Assembly: GCA_041941305.1 (NCBI GenBank)
Contig: JBGTQJ010000029.1
Coordinates: 1-64,000 of the forward strand
Reading direction: 5' to 3'
Source: JANSWP01 sp041941305
Lineage (GTDB): Bacteria; Bacteroidota; Bacteroidia; Chitinophagales; Saprospiraceae
Length of the DNA stretch: 64,000 bases
Every line of letters starts with the position of its first letter. The stretch's first letter is position 1. The notes under the pieces were generated by a model, which saw only the letters and a program-made list of their open reading frames with translations, was not told the DNA's origin and did no database searches. Of this stretch, positions 52,059 to 62,000 are shown in pieces. Made by a program: the position numbers and the translations under genes.

Positions 52059-53711
52059 CTATTGATTTTCAATCATATAACCGGTCAAAATAATCTCATC
52101 ATTTCCGTTATTTCTAACTTCTATACCACCAGGAATTACTAAAGCTTTAATAGTTCCACTAAAGAAATTCACCGTCATATTATTCAAGGTAACAGGAGTG
52201 GTTGCGTCCAAACCACTTTTCAATACGAAGTTTTTGTTCGAAGGAACGGAGAAAGCATTGCCTTGATTCGCCTGCAATACAACTATGTCGGGATTCACTT
52301 CTGCTTTTTTATCTTTCAAAAAGCCGATACATCTACAGTTGTCAATCTCAACACCTTCATCAAACAATGGCATATTGGGACCAGTAAGGTGCCTGCCAAA
52401 ATTATTTCCAACTCCAGGTAAAATCAGTTCATCTTCTGCAGCTACTATATAAAATACCTTACCAGGAGGAACGGTATAATTATCTGGTCTAAAAATATAG
52501 GTAGCATCTGTTACTCCTTGTGGATAATCTATTGTGGCACCAGGGTCATTAAAACCACCTGCTCCAGAAAGGGCATTAGAAAGCAGGAGCATGTTACCAC
52601 CGGAAATGCCCAAAGTATCACCATTGATAAAGAGATTCTGGATTTCATTGGATGGATCTGCATCGGCATCTTCCACATTTAAGTTGCCCAAGTCTATAGG
52701 AGGATCCTGACTACCTGTAAGAGATAATTCATTACCTGTGAGTTGTAGACTTTGAATTTCATTGGTCGGATCTGCGTCGGCATCTTCCACATTTAAGTTG
52801 CCCAAGTCTATAGGAGGATCCTGGCTACCTGTCAGTGATAATTCATTACCTGTGAGTTGTAGACTTTGAATTTCATTGGTCGGATCTGCATCGGCATCTT
52901 CCACATTTAAGTTGCCCAAGTCTACAGGAGGATCCTGGCTACCTGTCAGGGATAATTCATTACCTGTGAGTTGTAGACTTTGAATTTCATTGGTCGGATC
53001 TGCGTCTGCATCATTGACCAGGTTACTTAGGTCGATTGGAGGTCCCTGGCTATTGGTCAACTGTATTTCATTGCCATTTAGTGTGAGTTCCTGAATTTCA
53101 TTGGATGGATCTGCATCAGCATCGTTGACATTTAATGTACTCAAATCAATTGGAGGTGCCGAACTATTGGTCAATTGCAATTCAGTACCATTCAATTGCA
53201 AATCCTGAATTTCATTTTGGGCATCTTTATCATTGTCATCAAAAGCCGTATGTGCTACAGACGCGCTATCTGCCAGGGTAGCCTGATTGGCTCTATTGGC
53301 ATTTTCTGTATACAAGGCATAAGGTACTGATAACAATGGTTTTACTCCGACGGGCACAAAATCGATGCCTCCAGTGCCGCTTGCATCCATTTCTATTCTC
53401 AGAAAATAGAGATCACTTCCCCAATCAATCTGAGAGAATTGAGTCAAAATGCCACCTTCATAGATTCCAGCTCCAATATCTACGGTAAATAAACCGAATT
53501 CATCTGTAGCCATTAAGTGTCGCTCAATATATTGGACAGTACCGGATGGCGTACCGCTAACGATACTGGCTTTTACGTGTAGCAGGCGATTTGGAAGTTC
53601 AGTACCTGCATCATCGGTAGCTACTGCCTGGTAAGAAAATTTCTGAGGAACCTGCCCATAAGCAAAAAATAGGGCAAACATCAAAATTGTGAGTGGGACA
53701 AACCTTTTCAT
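52059..53711 (-). CDS. Secreted repeat protein with 38-residue tandem repeats
   Basis: 550 aa. Signal peptide (VPLTILMFALFFAYG) then a Bacteroidota N-domain found on tail-fibre-like proteins: PQKFSYQAVATDDAGTELPN, FGLFTVDIGAG, LRIEMDASGTGG, LLSVPYALYTENANRANQA. Six tandem 38-residue repeats follow (157-360), consensus DADADPTNEIQSLQLTGNEL and LTGSQDPPIDLGNLNVE; Asp-rich heads suggest Ca binding. The C-terminal 190 residues (FRPDNYTVPPGKVFYIVAAE) look like a jelly-roll-type beta domain. No T9SS sorting domain. First gene of the likely three-gene surface cluster with the CHU_C and PorP proteins. Confidence 0.85.
   Translation of the reverse strand: MKRFVPLTILMFALFFAYGQVPQKFSYQAVATDDAGTELPNRLLHVKASIVSGTPSGTVQYIERHLMATDEFGLFTVDIGAGIYEGGILTQFSQIDWGSDLYFLRIEMDASGTGGIDFVPVGVKPLLSVPYALYTENANRANQATLADSASVAHTAFDDNDKDAQNEIQDLQLNGTELQLTNSSAPPIDLSTLNVNDADADPSNEIQELTLNGNEIQLTNSQGPPIDLSNLVNDADADPTNEIQSLQLTGNELSLTGSQDPPVDLGNLNVEDADADPTNEIQSLQLTGNELSLTGSQDPPIDLGNLNVEDADADPTNEIQSLQLTGNELSLTGSQDPPIDLGNLNVEDADADPSNEIQNLFINGDTLGISGGNMLLLSNALSGAGGFNDPGATIDYPQGVTDATYIFRPDNYTVPPGKVFYIVAAEDELILPGVGNNFGRHLTGPNMPLFDEGVEIDNCRCIGFLKDKKAEVNPDIVVLQANQGNAFSVPSNKNFVLKSGLDATTPVTLNNMTVNFFSGTIKALVIPGGIEVRNNGNDEIILTGYMIENQ
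52671..53015. repeat. Three near-identical 114-bp tandem repeats within a CDS
   Basis: The DNA word ACTTTGAATTTCATTGGTCG recurs every 114 bases, with only a few silent or single changes between copies (for example ACCTGTCAGTGA versus ACCTGTCAGGGA). The outer three repeats of the array are more diverged. Near identity at silent sites means recent duplication or gene conversion. Confidence 0.85.
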
Positions 53712-54161
53712 AATATTATACTAAAACCGCATAAGGTCGCCTACAATTTTGAGCAAAGACTCAACCTTTGTTTTGAAAGCCTCAAGCCACCAAAACCATT
53801 GCAAGACAACCAAGTTTGCGGAATAAGACCTGGGTTTTAGCCTGTGGAATATTTTTTATTTAGCCGAATCGGAGCAATCAAGGTTAATCACTTGTGCTAC
53901 CTATCATAAATGCCAACTAAAACCTAAAGTCTTGATTAAATTATAATTTTCAAATGCGTTTTCAAATGATTTAGGGCACTATAGGCAAAAGGGGATTCAT
54001 GATTGATAAGCCTCTGGTTTGGAATATAATTTGTAAAGTGTTTGTTATGTAGTGCGGTGTGTAGAATATGAGCCGTTTTTAGACTCTCCTTACGGAAAAC
54101 GTTTGCACAAATTTTATAAATATTATTTAAATATTTACAAATGATCTCAAAAAATATTCCA
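53712..54161. other. Intergenic stretch without a supported gene
   Basis: AT-rich 450 bases upstream of the repeat protein gene. No long frame, repeat family or clear -7/-33 pair was identified. Presumably carries the promoter of the three-gene surface cluster. Confidence 0.5.
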
Positions 54162-54221
54162 TAAAAAACAAACTGCCAACAGCATTTCTAATGAATAACA
54201 CTGATGGCAGTTTGTTTTTTA
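54162..54221 (-). terminator. Hairpin terminator downstream of the ICMT-like gene
   Basis: TAAAAAACAAACTGCCA (54162-54178) and TGGCAGTTTGTTTTTTA (54205-54221) form a perfect 17-bp stem with a 26-base loop. Read on either strand it ends in a T-run, so it could act both ways. It lies 225 bases beyond the stop of the gene at 54447. Confidence 0.65.
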
Positions 54222-54446
54222 AAAAGAGCTATCGGGCTTCCGTATTAAACTTCCACCCGATAACATTCCTCCATCATTATATCTTTAAATGAAATATTTA
54301 TCTGTTGTTTTATAAGACGGCAGGATTCAAAAAAGTAACGAATGGATAAAAAAAAGATAAAAATGTTTAGAGCATTCAAGTATTTTTGGACTTGTTCAAC
54401 ACACTATGAATTGTAGATAGGGCTGTATCATAAGAAACGAATCGCC

Positions 54447-55019
54447 TTAAAGTTTAGGAAACAGCCTTCCCGTTTGCTTTTGATAGTATAAATATTGTTC
54501 ACCAAATTCAACGACCATCATAGATTCTTCTTTTGGCACTCGGATAAAATAAAGCAAGCCGACGCCAAAAATTGCAAACCCACTGACCAACCAATTGTGT
54601 AGCAAAAAAGGAACAGCTAAATTCCACAACCATGCGGAAACATACATAGGATGCCGAATTTTTGAATAAATACCTTTGGTAACCAATGTATGTTCTTCCC
54701 GAACCTCCAATGAAGGTGACCAGTTTTTGCCCAAATCCCGGTGAGAGGCATGAAAAAACCAAACTGCTAAAATCAACAAAACCAAGCCGATTAATTCTGC
54801 GCCTTCAGGCAACTGATAATTTGCAAAATGGAGCCTTTCCGAAAAGATGAATACTACAGGTAATAAAGTCGTTCCTACTCCAAATAGAAATTGCAGAATT
54901 TTATCGACCGCATTTTGATGGCTTATTTTCCTGGAAATGCGATTGTATTGGCGAGCCCGAGGTATTCGAAACCCAAACATTACAAATAGGAAAAGCAGGT
55001 AAACCAAATGCCAGGTCAT
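54447..55019 (-). CDS. Isoprenylcysteine carboxyl methyltransferase (ICMT/PEMT) family membrane protein
   Basis: 190 aa with about four hydrophobic segments, beginning WHLVYLLFLFVMFGFRI. The C-terminal half carries the family signature: LGKNWSPSLEVREEHTLVTK, GIYSKIRHPMYVSAWLWNLA (SAM-contacting R-H-P-M-Y motif), ending with EESMMVVEFGEQYLYYQKQT, whose Glu pair matches PEMT/ICMT enzymes. Bacterial members probably methylate a lipid-like substrate, not protein prenylcysteine. It starts 9 bases after the M28 peptidase gene, so the two form an operon. Confidence 0.88.
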   Translation of the reverse strand: MTWHLVYLLFLFVMFGFRIPRARQYNRISRKISHQNAVDKILQFLFGVGTTLLPVVFIFSERLHFANYQLPEGAELIGLVLLILAVWFFHASHRDLGKNWSPSLEVREEHTLVTKGIYSKIRHPMYVSAWLWNLAVPFLLHNWLVSGFAIFGVGLLYFIRVPKEESMMVVEFGEQYLYYQKQTGRLFPKL

Positions 55020-55028
55020 GTTTTCTAT

Positions 55029-56252
55029 TTAAAACTCCACCTCCATTTCCAAAATTTCTTCTCCCCGCTTCACGCGAATTTTGGTTTTGTCTCCATTCTC
55101 AAACTGACTTAAACCTTCCATATAGTCGTATATATCTTTTACAGGCTGACCTCCTATTTTTACAATCACGTCTCCCTTTTTCATTCCAGCTTTGGCAGCG
55201 GGACGACTATCGATGACAGCATCTATTCGCATACCTTCTTTTTCGTATACATAATCAGGCATCACACCAAGGGTAACCTTAAATTTGGCTGCTGAACGCT
55301 CTGTATCATCCTTGGTGGCAGTAAAAACAATTTTTCCATCATCGTCCAGATTCTCTATCAGCTTTAATATGAAATTGGAAATTTGGTAAATGCCTTCGTA
55401 ATTGATTAAATGAGCATCATCTATAGGTTTGTGGTAATCCATATGTTGACCAGAAAAGAAGTGCAAACAAGGTATGTCCTCAAGGTAAAAGGAAGTATGA
55501 TCAGAAGGTCCAATACCACTATCAGAAGTTTTGGCTGTAATATTTGCTACATTGATCTGTGAAATTTCCTGCTTCCAAACCGGGGAGGTACCTGCACCAT
55601 TGATCGCCAAAACTTTGCCTTCATTCAGTCGTCCAACCATATCCATGTTAAGCATATAGTTCACCTTTTTCAAATCAATCGTAGGGTTTTTGACATATAA
55701 TTTGGAGCCAAACAAGCCCATTTCTTCTCCTGAAAAGGCAATAAAAAGATAGTTGTTGCTTTTTGCGAAAGAACTTTTTAATCTTTTTGCGAGATAGAGC
55801 ATCGAAGCGACTCCACTGGCATTATCATCTGCACCATTGTGAATTTGAGGTTCTCCCGTATAACGAGAGCCAAAAGTCCCCATCCCCAAATGGTCGTAAT
55901 GTGCGCCTATCACTATTGTGTTTTCTGCACCATTATCCAGATAACCCACCACATTTTTCCCGGTACGATCTTCTCCTGTTTCTGCATGCGGATTGGATTT
56001 GTACACAAAATCAAAGGAATGGTACCATTGACCATCCGTCCCTTTTGGTGTCAATCCCACTTCCGCAAACCTGGAAGCAATGTATTGGGCAGCCATCGCT
56101 TCTCCTTTCTTCCCAGTTTCCCTTCCCTCTAAAAGATCAGAAGCGAGATAAACCACATCTACCTGAATATCTTGAAGATTTGCCTTTTTATCTTGAGCAA
56201 ACACGATATTTAATGACCACACACTGAATAATAAGATGAATAGTTTTTTCAT
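55029..56252 (-). CDS. Secreted M28 aminopeptidase with PDZ domain
   Basis: 407 aa with signal peptide (LFILLFSVWSLNIVFAQ). The M28 catalytic domain has paired zinc ligands in IVIGAHYDHLGMG (His, Asp region), IHNGADDNASGVASML (Asp), FIAFSGEEMGLFGSK (catalytic Glu and ligand Glu), YMLNMDMVGRLNEG (Asp) and IGPSDHTSFYLEDIPCLHFF (His). Residues about 300-400 are a PDZ domain (AVIDSRPAAKAGMKKGDVIV, IGGQPVKDIYDYMEGL). Removes N-terminal residues from peptides in the periplasm or outside. First gene of the operon with the ICMT-like gene. Confidence 0.93.
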   Translation of the reverse strand: MKKLFILLFSVWSLNIVFAQDKKANLQDIQVDVVYLASDLLEGRETGKKGEAMAAQYIASRFAEVGLTPKGTDGQWYHSFDFVYKSNPHAETGEDRTGKNVVGYLDNGAENTIVIGAHYDHLGMGTFGSRYTGEPQIHNGADDNASGVASMLYLAKRLKSSFAKSNNYLFIAFSGEEMGLFGSKLYVKNPTIDLKKVNYMLNMDMVGRLNEGKVLAINGAGTSPVWKQEISQINVANITAKTSDSGIGPSDHTSFYLEDIPCLHFFSGQHMDYHKPIDDAHLINYEGIYQISNFILKLIENLDDDGKIVFTATKDDTERSAAKFKVTLGVMPDYVYEKEGMRIDAVIDSRPAAKAGMKKGDVIVKIGGQPVKDIYDYMEGLSQFENGDKTKIRVKRGEEILEMEVEF

Positions 56253-56434
56253 AATTTCTTGATTGTATTTTGATCAGGATGATGACAATAATTTTTTGAG
56301 CAATCAGAGCATTCCATTGTCAGGCTTCTCACAAAAATCATCCTGAAATTGGTTTTAGGATGGATGCGAAATTATAAAAAAAACGGTGGCTATTGCCACC
56401 CTTATTGTAGATTTAAAAAGACTTGACAATAAAA

Positions 56435-57160
56435 TTACTCGCTTCGTCTCAAAAACTGCCCAATGCCTTCTCCAGTCCTGCCCAGACTCAACATTACTGC
56501 CCCGTTTTTTGCTCTCTTTTGCATTTCAGTATCCGACCAATCCTGAGATTCTCTTTTTACAAAAAAATCTTTGGTGATGACATCGGAATGAGGGATTACA
56601 CCCGTACGAGTGTCCATGAGTATGGTTTCACAAGTAGCAAATGCTTTTGCCAGGTTTTTGGAAAACATATTGTATTTGGTGTCAATATCGCTCTGCACTG
56701 TAAAAACCAATAACAAATCAGCTTGAAGGCGAACCGCTGATTCCCTGAGTTCAGTAATATTGGGTTGAGTACTCATCATTAAAGAGGGAATGGGAAAGAT
56801 CCGTTCCACTCTATTCGATTTTTGAATTTGGAAAATCAAGGTATCCAAATAACTCTGTTGCAGTTTCAAATAATCTTCATCTGGCCAATAATTCGCATAG
56901 TAGCGATTTACAACAGGGTTGCCATATTTAAAAATTGCAATTCGAACCTTATCTGGCAATTCAATCTCTCCATCCAGAATTTTTTGAATGTTTGCCTCAC
57001 TAATGGTTTGTTCTGTGGCAGAGAATAAAGATTGAGTAATAATCTCTTTGTCGTAAGGCGGAGGACTTTGCATTCTACTACTGGTAGTTCTTTGTCGAAT
57101 ACTACATGAGCTCAAAAGAATTAAAAATAGGAGAACGGTGGTTGGAGAAAAATGCTTCAT
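56435..57160 (-). CDS. Hypothetical lipoprotein
   Basis: 241 aa, not recognised with confidence. Lipoprotein signal (VLLFLILLSSCSIRQRT; Cys about 19). The mature part has a strand KVRIAIFKYGN, then YLKLQQSYLDTLIFQIQKSN, RVERIFPIPSLMMSTQPNIT, VRLQADLLLVFTVQSDIDTK and CETILMDTRTGVIPHSD. A beta-alpha order ending in DLLLVF and LMDTRTG is reminiscent of rhombotail-type or FlgO/TolB-N-like lipoproteins, but this is a weak guess. It lies 182 bases upstream of the M28 gene start; not clearly an operon. Confidence 0.6.
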   Translation of the reverse strand: MKHFSPTTVLLFLILLSSCSIRQRTTSSRMQSPPPYDKEIITQSLFSATEQTISEANIQKILDGEIELPDKVRIAIFKYGNPVVNRYYANYWPDEDYLKLQQSYLDTLIFQIQKSNRVERIFPIPSLMMSTQPNITELRESAVRLQADLLLVFTVQSDIDTKYNMFSKNLAKAFATCETILMDTRTGVIPHSDVITKDFFVKRESQDWSDTEMQKRAKNGAVMLSLGRTGEGIGQFLRRSE

Positions 57161-57274
57161 AATTGAATTGAATTGGATTTACTATAAATAACGGAAAGAT
57201 GCCCCGCTATTTTATTTTGGCGTTTATTGTAAGTTTTGCAAAAAGGATTTGGGCTATTAAATCACTTTTAACAC

Positions 57275-57324
57275 AAAAAAGCACCTTGACTCCCAACCAT
57301 AGGTTTTGGAATCCAGGTGCTTTT
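57275..57324 (-). terminator. Intrinsic terminator after the SnoaL-like gene
   Basis: On the minus strand AAAAGCACCT pairs with AGGTGCTTTTTT around a 28-base loop that can partly pair further (GGATTCC/GGGAGTC), followed by a T-run. It lies 79 bases after the stop of the gene at 57403. Confidence 0.7.
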
Positions 57325-57402
57325 ACCCCCTAAAACCCCTCCCGAGCCGCCCGGAAGGGCAGCGAGGATTATTTTTCGCAACTTGCGTTAATTAACCCAA
57401 CC

Positions 57403-57900
57403 TTATTGCTCTGCTGGCTTCATTTTATTGAACATATACCTCGCTATTTTCCATTCCCCGTTAACTTTTTTCAAAACGAACAACTCCCTATTTTCTTCAG
57501 GAATAGTAATTCCAGCAGCCAGAACATCGGTGGTTCCTTTAGAGATGGTTCTGGCAAAAGCCAAATCTCCCGTAACTTCTATTTCATCGATAAAAAATTC
57601 AATGTTCAGTTTTATTTGACTGAAAACAAAGTTATAAGCTCCTTCCACAGCTTCCTGGCCTATACTAGTGGGGGCTTCAGAAGGCATGAATACGCCATCA
57701 GCAGCGTACAATTTCAACACAGATTTGGTATCTGAGGCATTCAAAGCTATTTCATAAGATTTTAATAAAGCTTCGATAGATTTCTGGGCTTGTGTTACCA
57801 TGATTGTTTTATTTTTTGAGTTTGAAGAATTGATTTGTGGTTGAGCATTCGTGGCAAAAACCAGAAAAAGAGATATTGCTGTCATCAAAAAGTATTGCAT
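57403..57900 (-). CDS. SnoaL-like (SgcJ/EcaC-type) secreted protein
   Basis: 165 aa. A probable signal peptide (TAISLFLVFATNAQP) is followed by an NTF2/SnoaL-like domain: IEALLKSYEIALNASDTKSV, LYAADGVFMPSEAPTSIG, QEAVEGAYNFVFSQIKLNIE, DLAFARTISKGT, ENRELFVLKKVNGEWKIARY. The SgcJ/EcaC group was named from enediyne clusters but is widespread; it is a small ligand-binding fold with no proven reaction. An internal ATG (MVTQAQ) could give a cytoplasmic form of the usual length. Monocistronic, with its own terminator. Confidence 0.85.
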   Translation of the reverse strand: MQYFLMTAISLFLVFATNAQPQINSSNSKNKTIMVTQAQKSIEALLKSYEIALNASDTKSVLKLYAADGVFMPSEAPTSIGQEAVEGAYNFVFSQIKLNIEFFIDEIEVTGDLAFARTISKGTTDVLAAGITIPEENRELFVLKKVNGEWKIARYMFNKMKPAEQ

Positions 57901-58036
57901 AGTTTTATGATTTGATTGTTAAAAAATGATGACACAAAGATGATGGGAAAGGGGAGTCGGTACCAATGAAGTAGGACAAGAAAAAATCTTAATCTAGATT
58001 AAGAAATCATAAGAATACAAGGCTGCAAAGCTTAGA

Positions 58037-58579
58037 TTACCTTTTCATTAACTGCTTTCTGATTTTACTCAAAAATTCAGGAGTGACACCTATATAGGAT
58101 GCAATTTGAACCTGGGAAATGCGATTGGAAAGGTTTGGATAATTTTCCAAAAAGGAGCGGTACCGTTCTTCTGCAGAGGAGCTAATATTCTGTAAAACCC
58201 GATCCTGCATTTTCACAAAAGCGTTTTCGGTAAGTACTCGAAAATATCTATCAAATTTGGGATATTTTTCATACAAATGAAGTAAATCCTTTTTTTGAAT
58301 TCGAAGGACTTCAGACGCTTCGAGTGCATCAATATTTAACCGACTTGGTTTTTCTGAATGAAAGCTTCCAATATCTGCAATCCACCAATTCGCTGTAGCA
58401 AATTGTAGAATATGCTCATTCCCTTTTTCATCTACGAAATACATTCGAAGACAACCGTCCAGCACAAAATGGTAGTGCCTACACCAATCACCTTCTTGCA
58501 ATAAATATTGCCTTCGACGAAGTTTCCTTAGCTGGAAATATTTTGAAAGCACTTGTTTTTCATCCAAGCTCAAAGGCAA
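58037..58579 (-). CDS. Crp/Fnr-family transcriptional regulator
   Basis: 180 aa from a TTG at 58579. A cyclic-nucleotide-type beta-barrel occupies 15-110 (KLRRRQYLLQEGDWCRHYHF, LDGCLRMYFVDEKGNEHILQ, WWIADIGSFHSEKPSRLNID) and a short C-terminal HTH lies at 145-180 (RISQVQIASYIGVTPEFLSK). No FNR-type cysteines; cNMP contacts look incomplete, as usual for this Bacteroidota group. The protein-like reading continues upstream in frame (IEKLIQHIEQI, to about 58612), where homologues normally have their start, but no ATG, GTG or TTG is there. Start codon therefore uncertain. Confidence 0.85.
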   Translation of the reverse strand: MPLSLDEKQVLSKYFQLRKLRRRQYLLQEGDWCRHYHFVLDGCLRMYFVDEKGNEHILQFATANWWIADIGSFHSEKPSRLNIDALEASEVLRIQKKDLLHLYEKYPKFDRYFRVLTENAFVKMQDRVLQNISSSAEERYRSFLENYPNLSNRISQVQIASYIGVTPEFLSKIRKQLMKR

Positions 58580-58809
58580 AATTTGTTCAATATGCTGAAT
58601 TAACTTTTCGATAGCTATACATTAATGAAGTAATATCGCCTTAAGTTCAGGGATAAAGAAAGTGAAAAGAACTATTAATATTTTTAAAAATTAAATAAAA
58701 TTCTCCATTAGCATTCTCAAAAATTTCTCTCTAGATTAGTGGCGGCTTACTATTTAACTTTCCACCATTTATTCATTTGATTACAATTTCATGAGAAAAT
58801 GAAACCACT

Positions 58810-59068
58810 ATGGAAGAATCCTTAATTCCAAAACTCTTTAGACGGGTGTTTCCCTCTCGAAGATCAAATCCAGAAGTGTATATTGATTTTGAATGGTATG
58901 ATAAAAAACTCTTTCTGAGTTTGGTGAATCTTTCCATCCATTCGATGGATATGCAACAACGTCATTCCCGTTCGCTTTAGTTATTCCGCATTGGACGCTT
59001 TGGGAAATGAGTTCTTAATGGAAAGACTGGAATTTAGCAACGAGACCATTGATGTCGAGTACTTTTAA
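58810..59068 (+). pseudogene. Frameshifted small gene, unknown family
   Basis: Frame 1 from ATG 58810 reads EESLIPKLFRRVFPSRRSNP then VYIDFEWYDKKLFLSLVNLS and stops at 58980. Frame 2 overlaps it and continues NVIPVRFSYSALDALGNEFL then RLEFSNETIDVEYF to a stop at 59068. Joined by a one-base shift near 58955, the two give a continuous protein of about 85 residues. Either a true frameshift or a sequencing error. It converges on the M36 gene. Not recognised. Confidence 0.45.
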
Positions 59069-59079
59069 ATCCCAAAAAT

Positions 59080-62000
59080 TCAGAGCTTCACGAATCGAAT
59101 CGTATCGAAAAAACTATTTTCACTTTTAACTATAATCCAATATACCCCTGCGGTAAGAGCGGATACATTCAGTTCAGTTTTTGATTTTTGACTTGCTAAT
59201 CTTTTGACCTGCCGCCCCAGGTTATCCCAAATTTCTATTTTCAATACCCTCTTTTCGGAATCGTTTTGGGGCACAAAAAGTTGCAAATAATCATTGGTAG
59301 GATTGGGAGAAATTTGAATTTTTCCACTTGCATTATTTTCATAATAATGAACCGTTTCAATTGTAGAATAACGAACCTTCCCCGCAAAGTCATTTTGTTT
59401 TAAGCGATAATAATTCAACCCAAAAAAAGGTTGGTCATCAATAAAATGATACGCCTTTTGAGTATCTGAATAAGCATAACCATTTACAAAACCAATATTT
59501 TCCCAATCACGTAAATCTTGACTTTTTTGAATGTCAAATCCAGCATTTTCAGATTCAAAAGCCGTTGCCCACTCGAGCAAAACTGCATCCTCATCTTTTC
59601 GTTTAGCATTAAAAAACACCCATTCAACTGGCAAAGCCCCTGGCAGGCGAGCACATATTTCAAAATCAGCAGCATCCCCAATATCAGTAGTGAAGGAACG
59701 AACAATGTATTGTGTGCCGACACTTAGTCCAGTCAAGGTTTGATTATTGAAGGAAACATCATCAATACAAAAAAGAGAATTGAGTAAACCGCAGTTTCCG
59801 TCATACAATTCAAATCCCAACCCAACGAAACCGCCATTTTGTCCGACAACATTTAAATAATCAATATAATGGTCCGTATGCGTAGCTGTGAAATCATACC
59901 AAACATCTTGTGTGAACTCTCCAAAACATCCAAGCTCGGATTGGGTTGCAGCAATGGTCGTCCCTGAGGTGGTTTGTGCACATCCGATGTTTTGGTTGAC
60001 GGCTATAGTGACGAGGTTTGCACAATCGTCATTTGCAGGCGCCGGGGTAATTTCTCTGATGCAAAGGTCAAAAGTACCACCAACATCCATCGAAAACACC
60101 CTTATATAATAATCATTGCCCACGGTGAGCCCCATAATCGTCAACTGAGCAAAAGTTTCATCACAGCCAATGCTCGTCAAATTATTGCAACTGCCATCAT
60201 AGACCTCCAATCCAAAAAAAGCAGAAGTATTGGAAAGTATGATTTCCACATCTGCGTCCAATGCATTAAAAATATACCACACATCAAAAACGGAACTTCC
60301 AAAACAACTAGTTGAACTTTGCCCTGCAAATAAAGTAGTTCCGGAATTGACAATTGTGCAATTAGGATCGGCATTGACAGTAGCCACAGTGGCAGTAGCA
60401 CATTCATTATTGGCAGGAGCTGGAGGGGTACTTACACAAACATCAAAACTTGCAGGGTTATTAGAGCCGGTTGAATATACTTTTATATAGTATGTGTTCC
60501 CTATCACAAAATCGTTGTAAAAAAAGGTGGTCAAAACCGGGCAATCTTTAACAGTCAAATTATTGCAATCACCTTCCAGTAATTCATAATTGATTGTTCC
60601 AACGATATTCAAAATTTCGATTTGGTGCCGTGTATCAGTTGCTACGAAACTGAACCACACATCCCTCACATTATTTGTGACACAACCTTCTGCAGAATTG
60701 GTCGCATTGCTGGTCGTTCCAGCCATTGTATTGGCACAGACTCCATTTCCGTTTACCACGAGGGATAATGCGCCTGAACAATCATCATTTGAAGGTGGTG
60801 GGAGGGTACCAATACAAAGCGTAAAGTCTGTTGGACTATTGGAGGTAAGTGTAAAAATGCGAATGTAATACGTCGTGGATGTAGTTAAATTAGAAAGGTC
60901 AAGGCTTGTTGTTATTTGACAATCGAGGCTCGTCAAGGTACCACAAGATCCACTCATCACTTCTATGCCAGTGGAGGATGAGGTATTGGATAATGTTATT
61001 CGATGCTCATTCGCAGTAGCCGAAAATGAAAACCAAACATCCCGAACTGTACCGCCAGCACAACCAGGAATAGGAGAAGAAGCTGTGGCATTCCACGTGG
61101 TACCATTATGGGTTGTGCCACAATTTAAATCACCATTAACTGTGGCAGAAATGGCATTCGCACAGTCGTCATTCGTCGGTACAGGCGATTTGACACAAAG
61201 GTCAAAATTAGTTGGTGTACCGCCATTGGGCGTATAAGTTCGAATGAAATAAGTATTTCCGATGGTGAAATTGTTGTATTGAATAGTCCCATTCTCATTA
61301 CACCCCAGGGAGATCAAACCCACACAGTTGCCCTCATATATTTCAATTCCGACGGTGTGAACCGTATTCAAAATAGAAACTTCATGAATTATAGAAGTCG
61401 CCGTAAATTGATACCAGGAGTCTGTTGAGTTCGTGCCATTGCAGGCAGTTTCAGATTGAGTTGCATTAATGGTGGTGGCTGGGGTTGTATTTGCACAATT
61501 GTCGTCCAGATTGACAACCACAACAATGGCATACACACATTCATCATTCGGCAAAGATGATTTTACACAAATATTGAAGTTGAGGGGTTCTTCGTGTAAA
61601 CCAGTCCCCCCTGTAAACACCCGGATGAAATAATCATTGCCAGGAGTGAATCCGAGGATTGTTTGATTATTTGCCAGACTTGAAATACAACTTATGGAGG
61701 TCAAATTATTACAATCACCGGAAAAAACTTCAAAACCCAAATCGAGCGGATTTGGATTGCCATAGATAGCTGTGAGGTTTGAAAATTCAAAAGTGTTTTC
61801 AGTGCCAAGGGCTGTAAATGTGAACCATACATCCTCGACATTTCCACCTGAACAATCCGGTAAACTTTGTGTCGCGCTCAAAGTCGTCGAAGAAGTTTCG
61901 AGTGTACAGGAACCATCAATATTGACATTCAAAGACACTGCCCCAGTGCATTCATCATTGGCAGGGGGTGGCGGGAATGACCGGATGCACAAGTCAAAAC

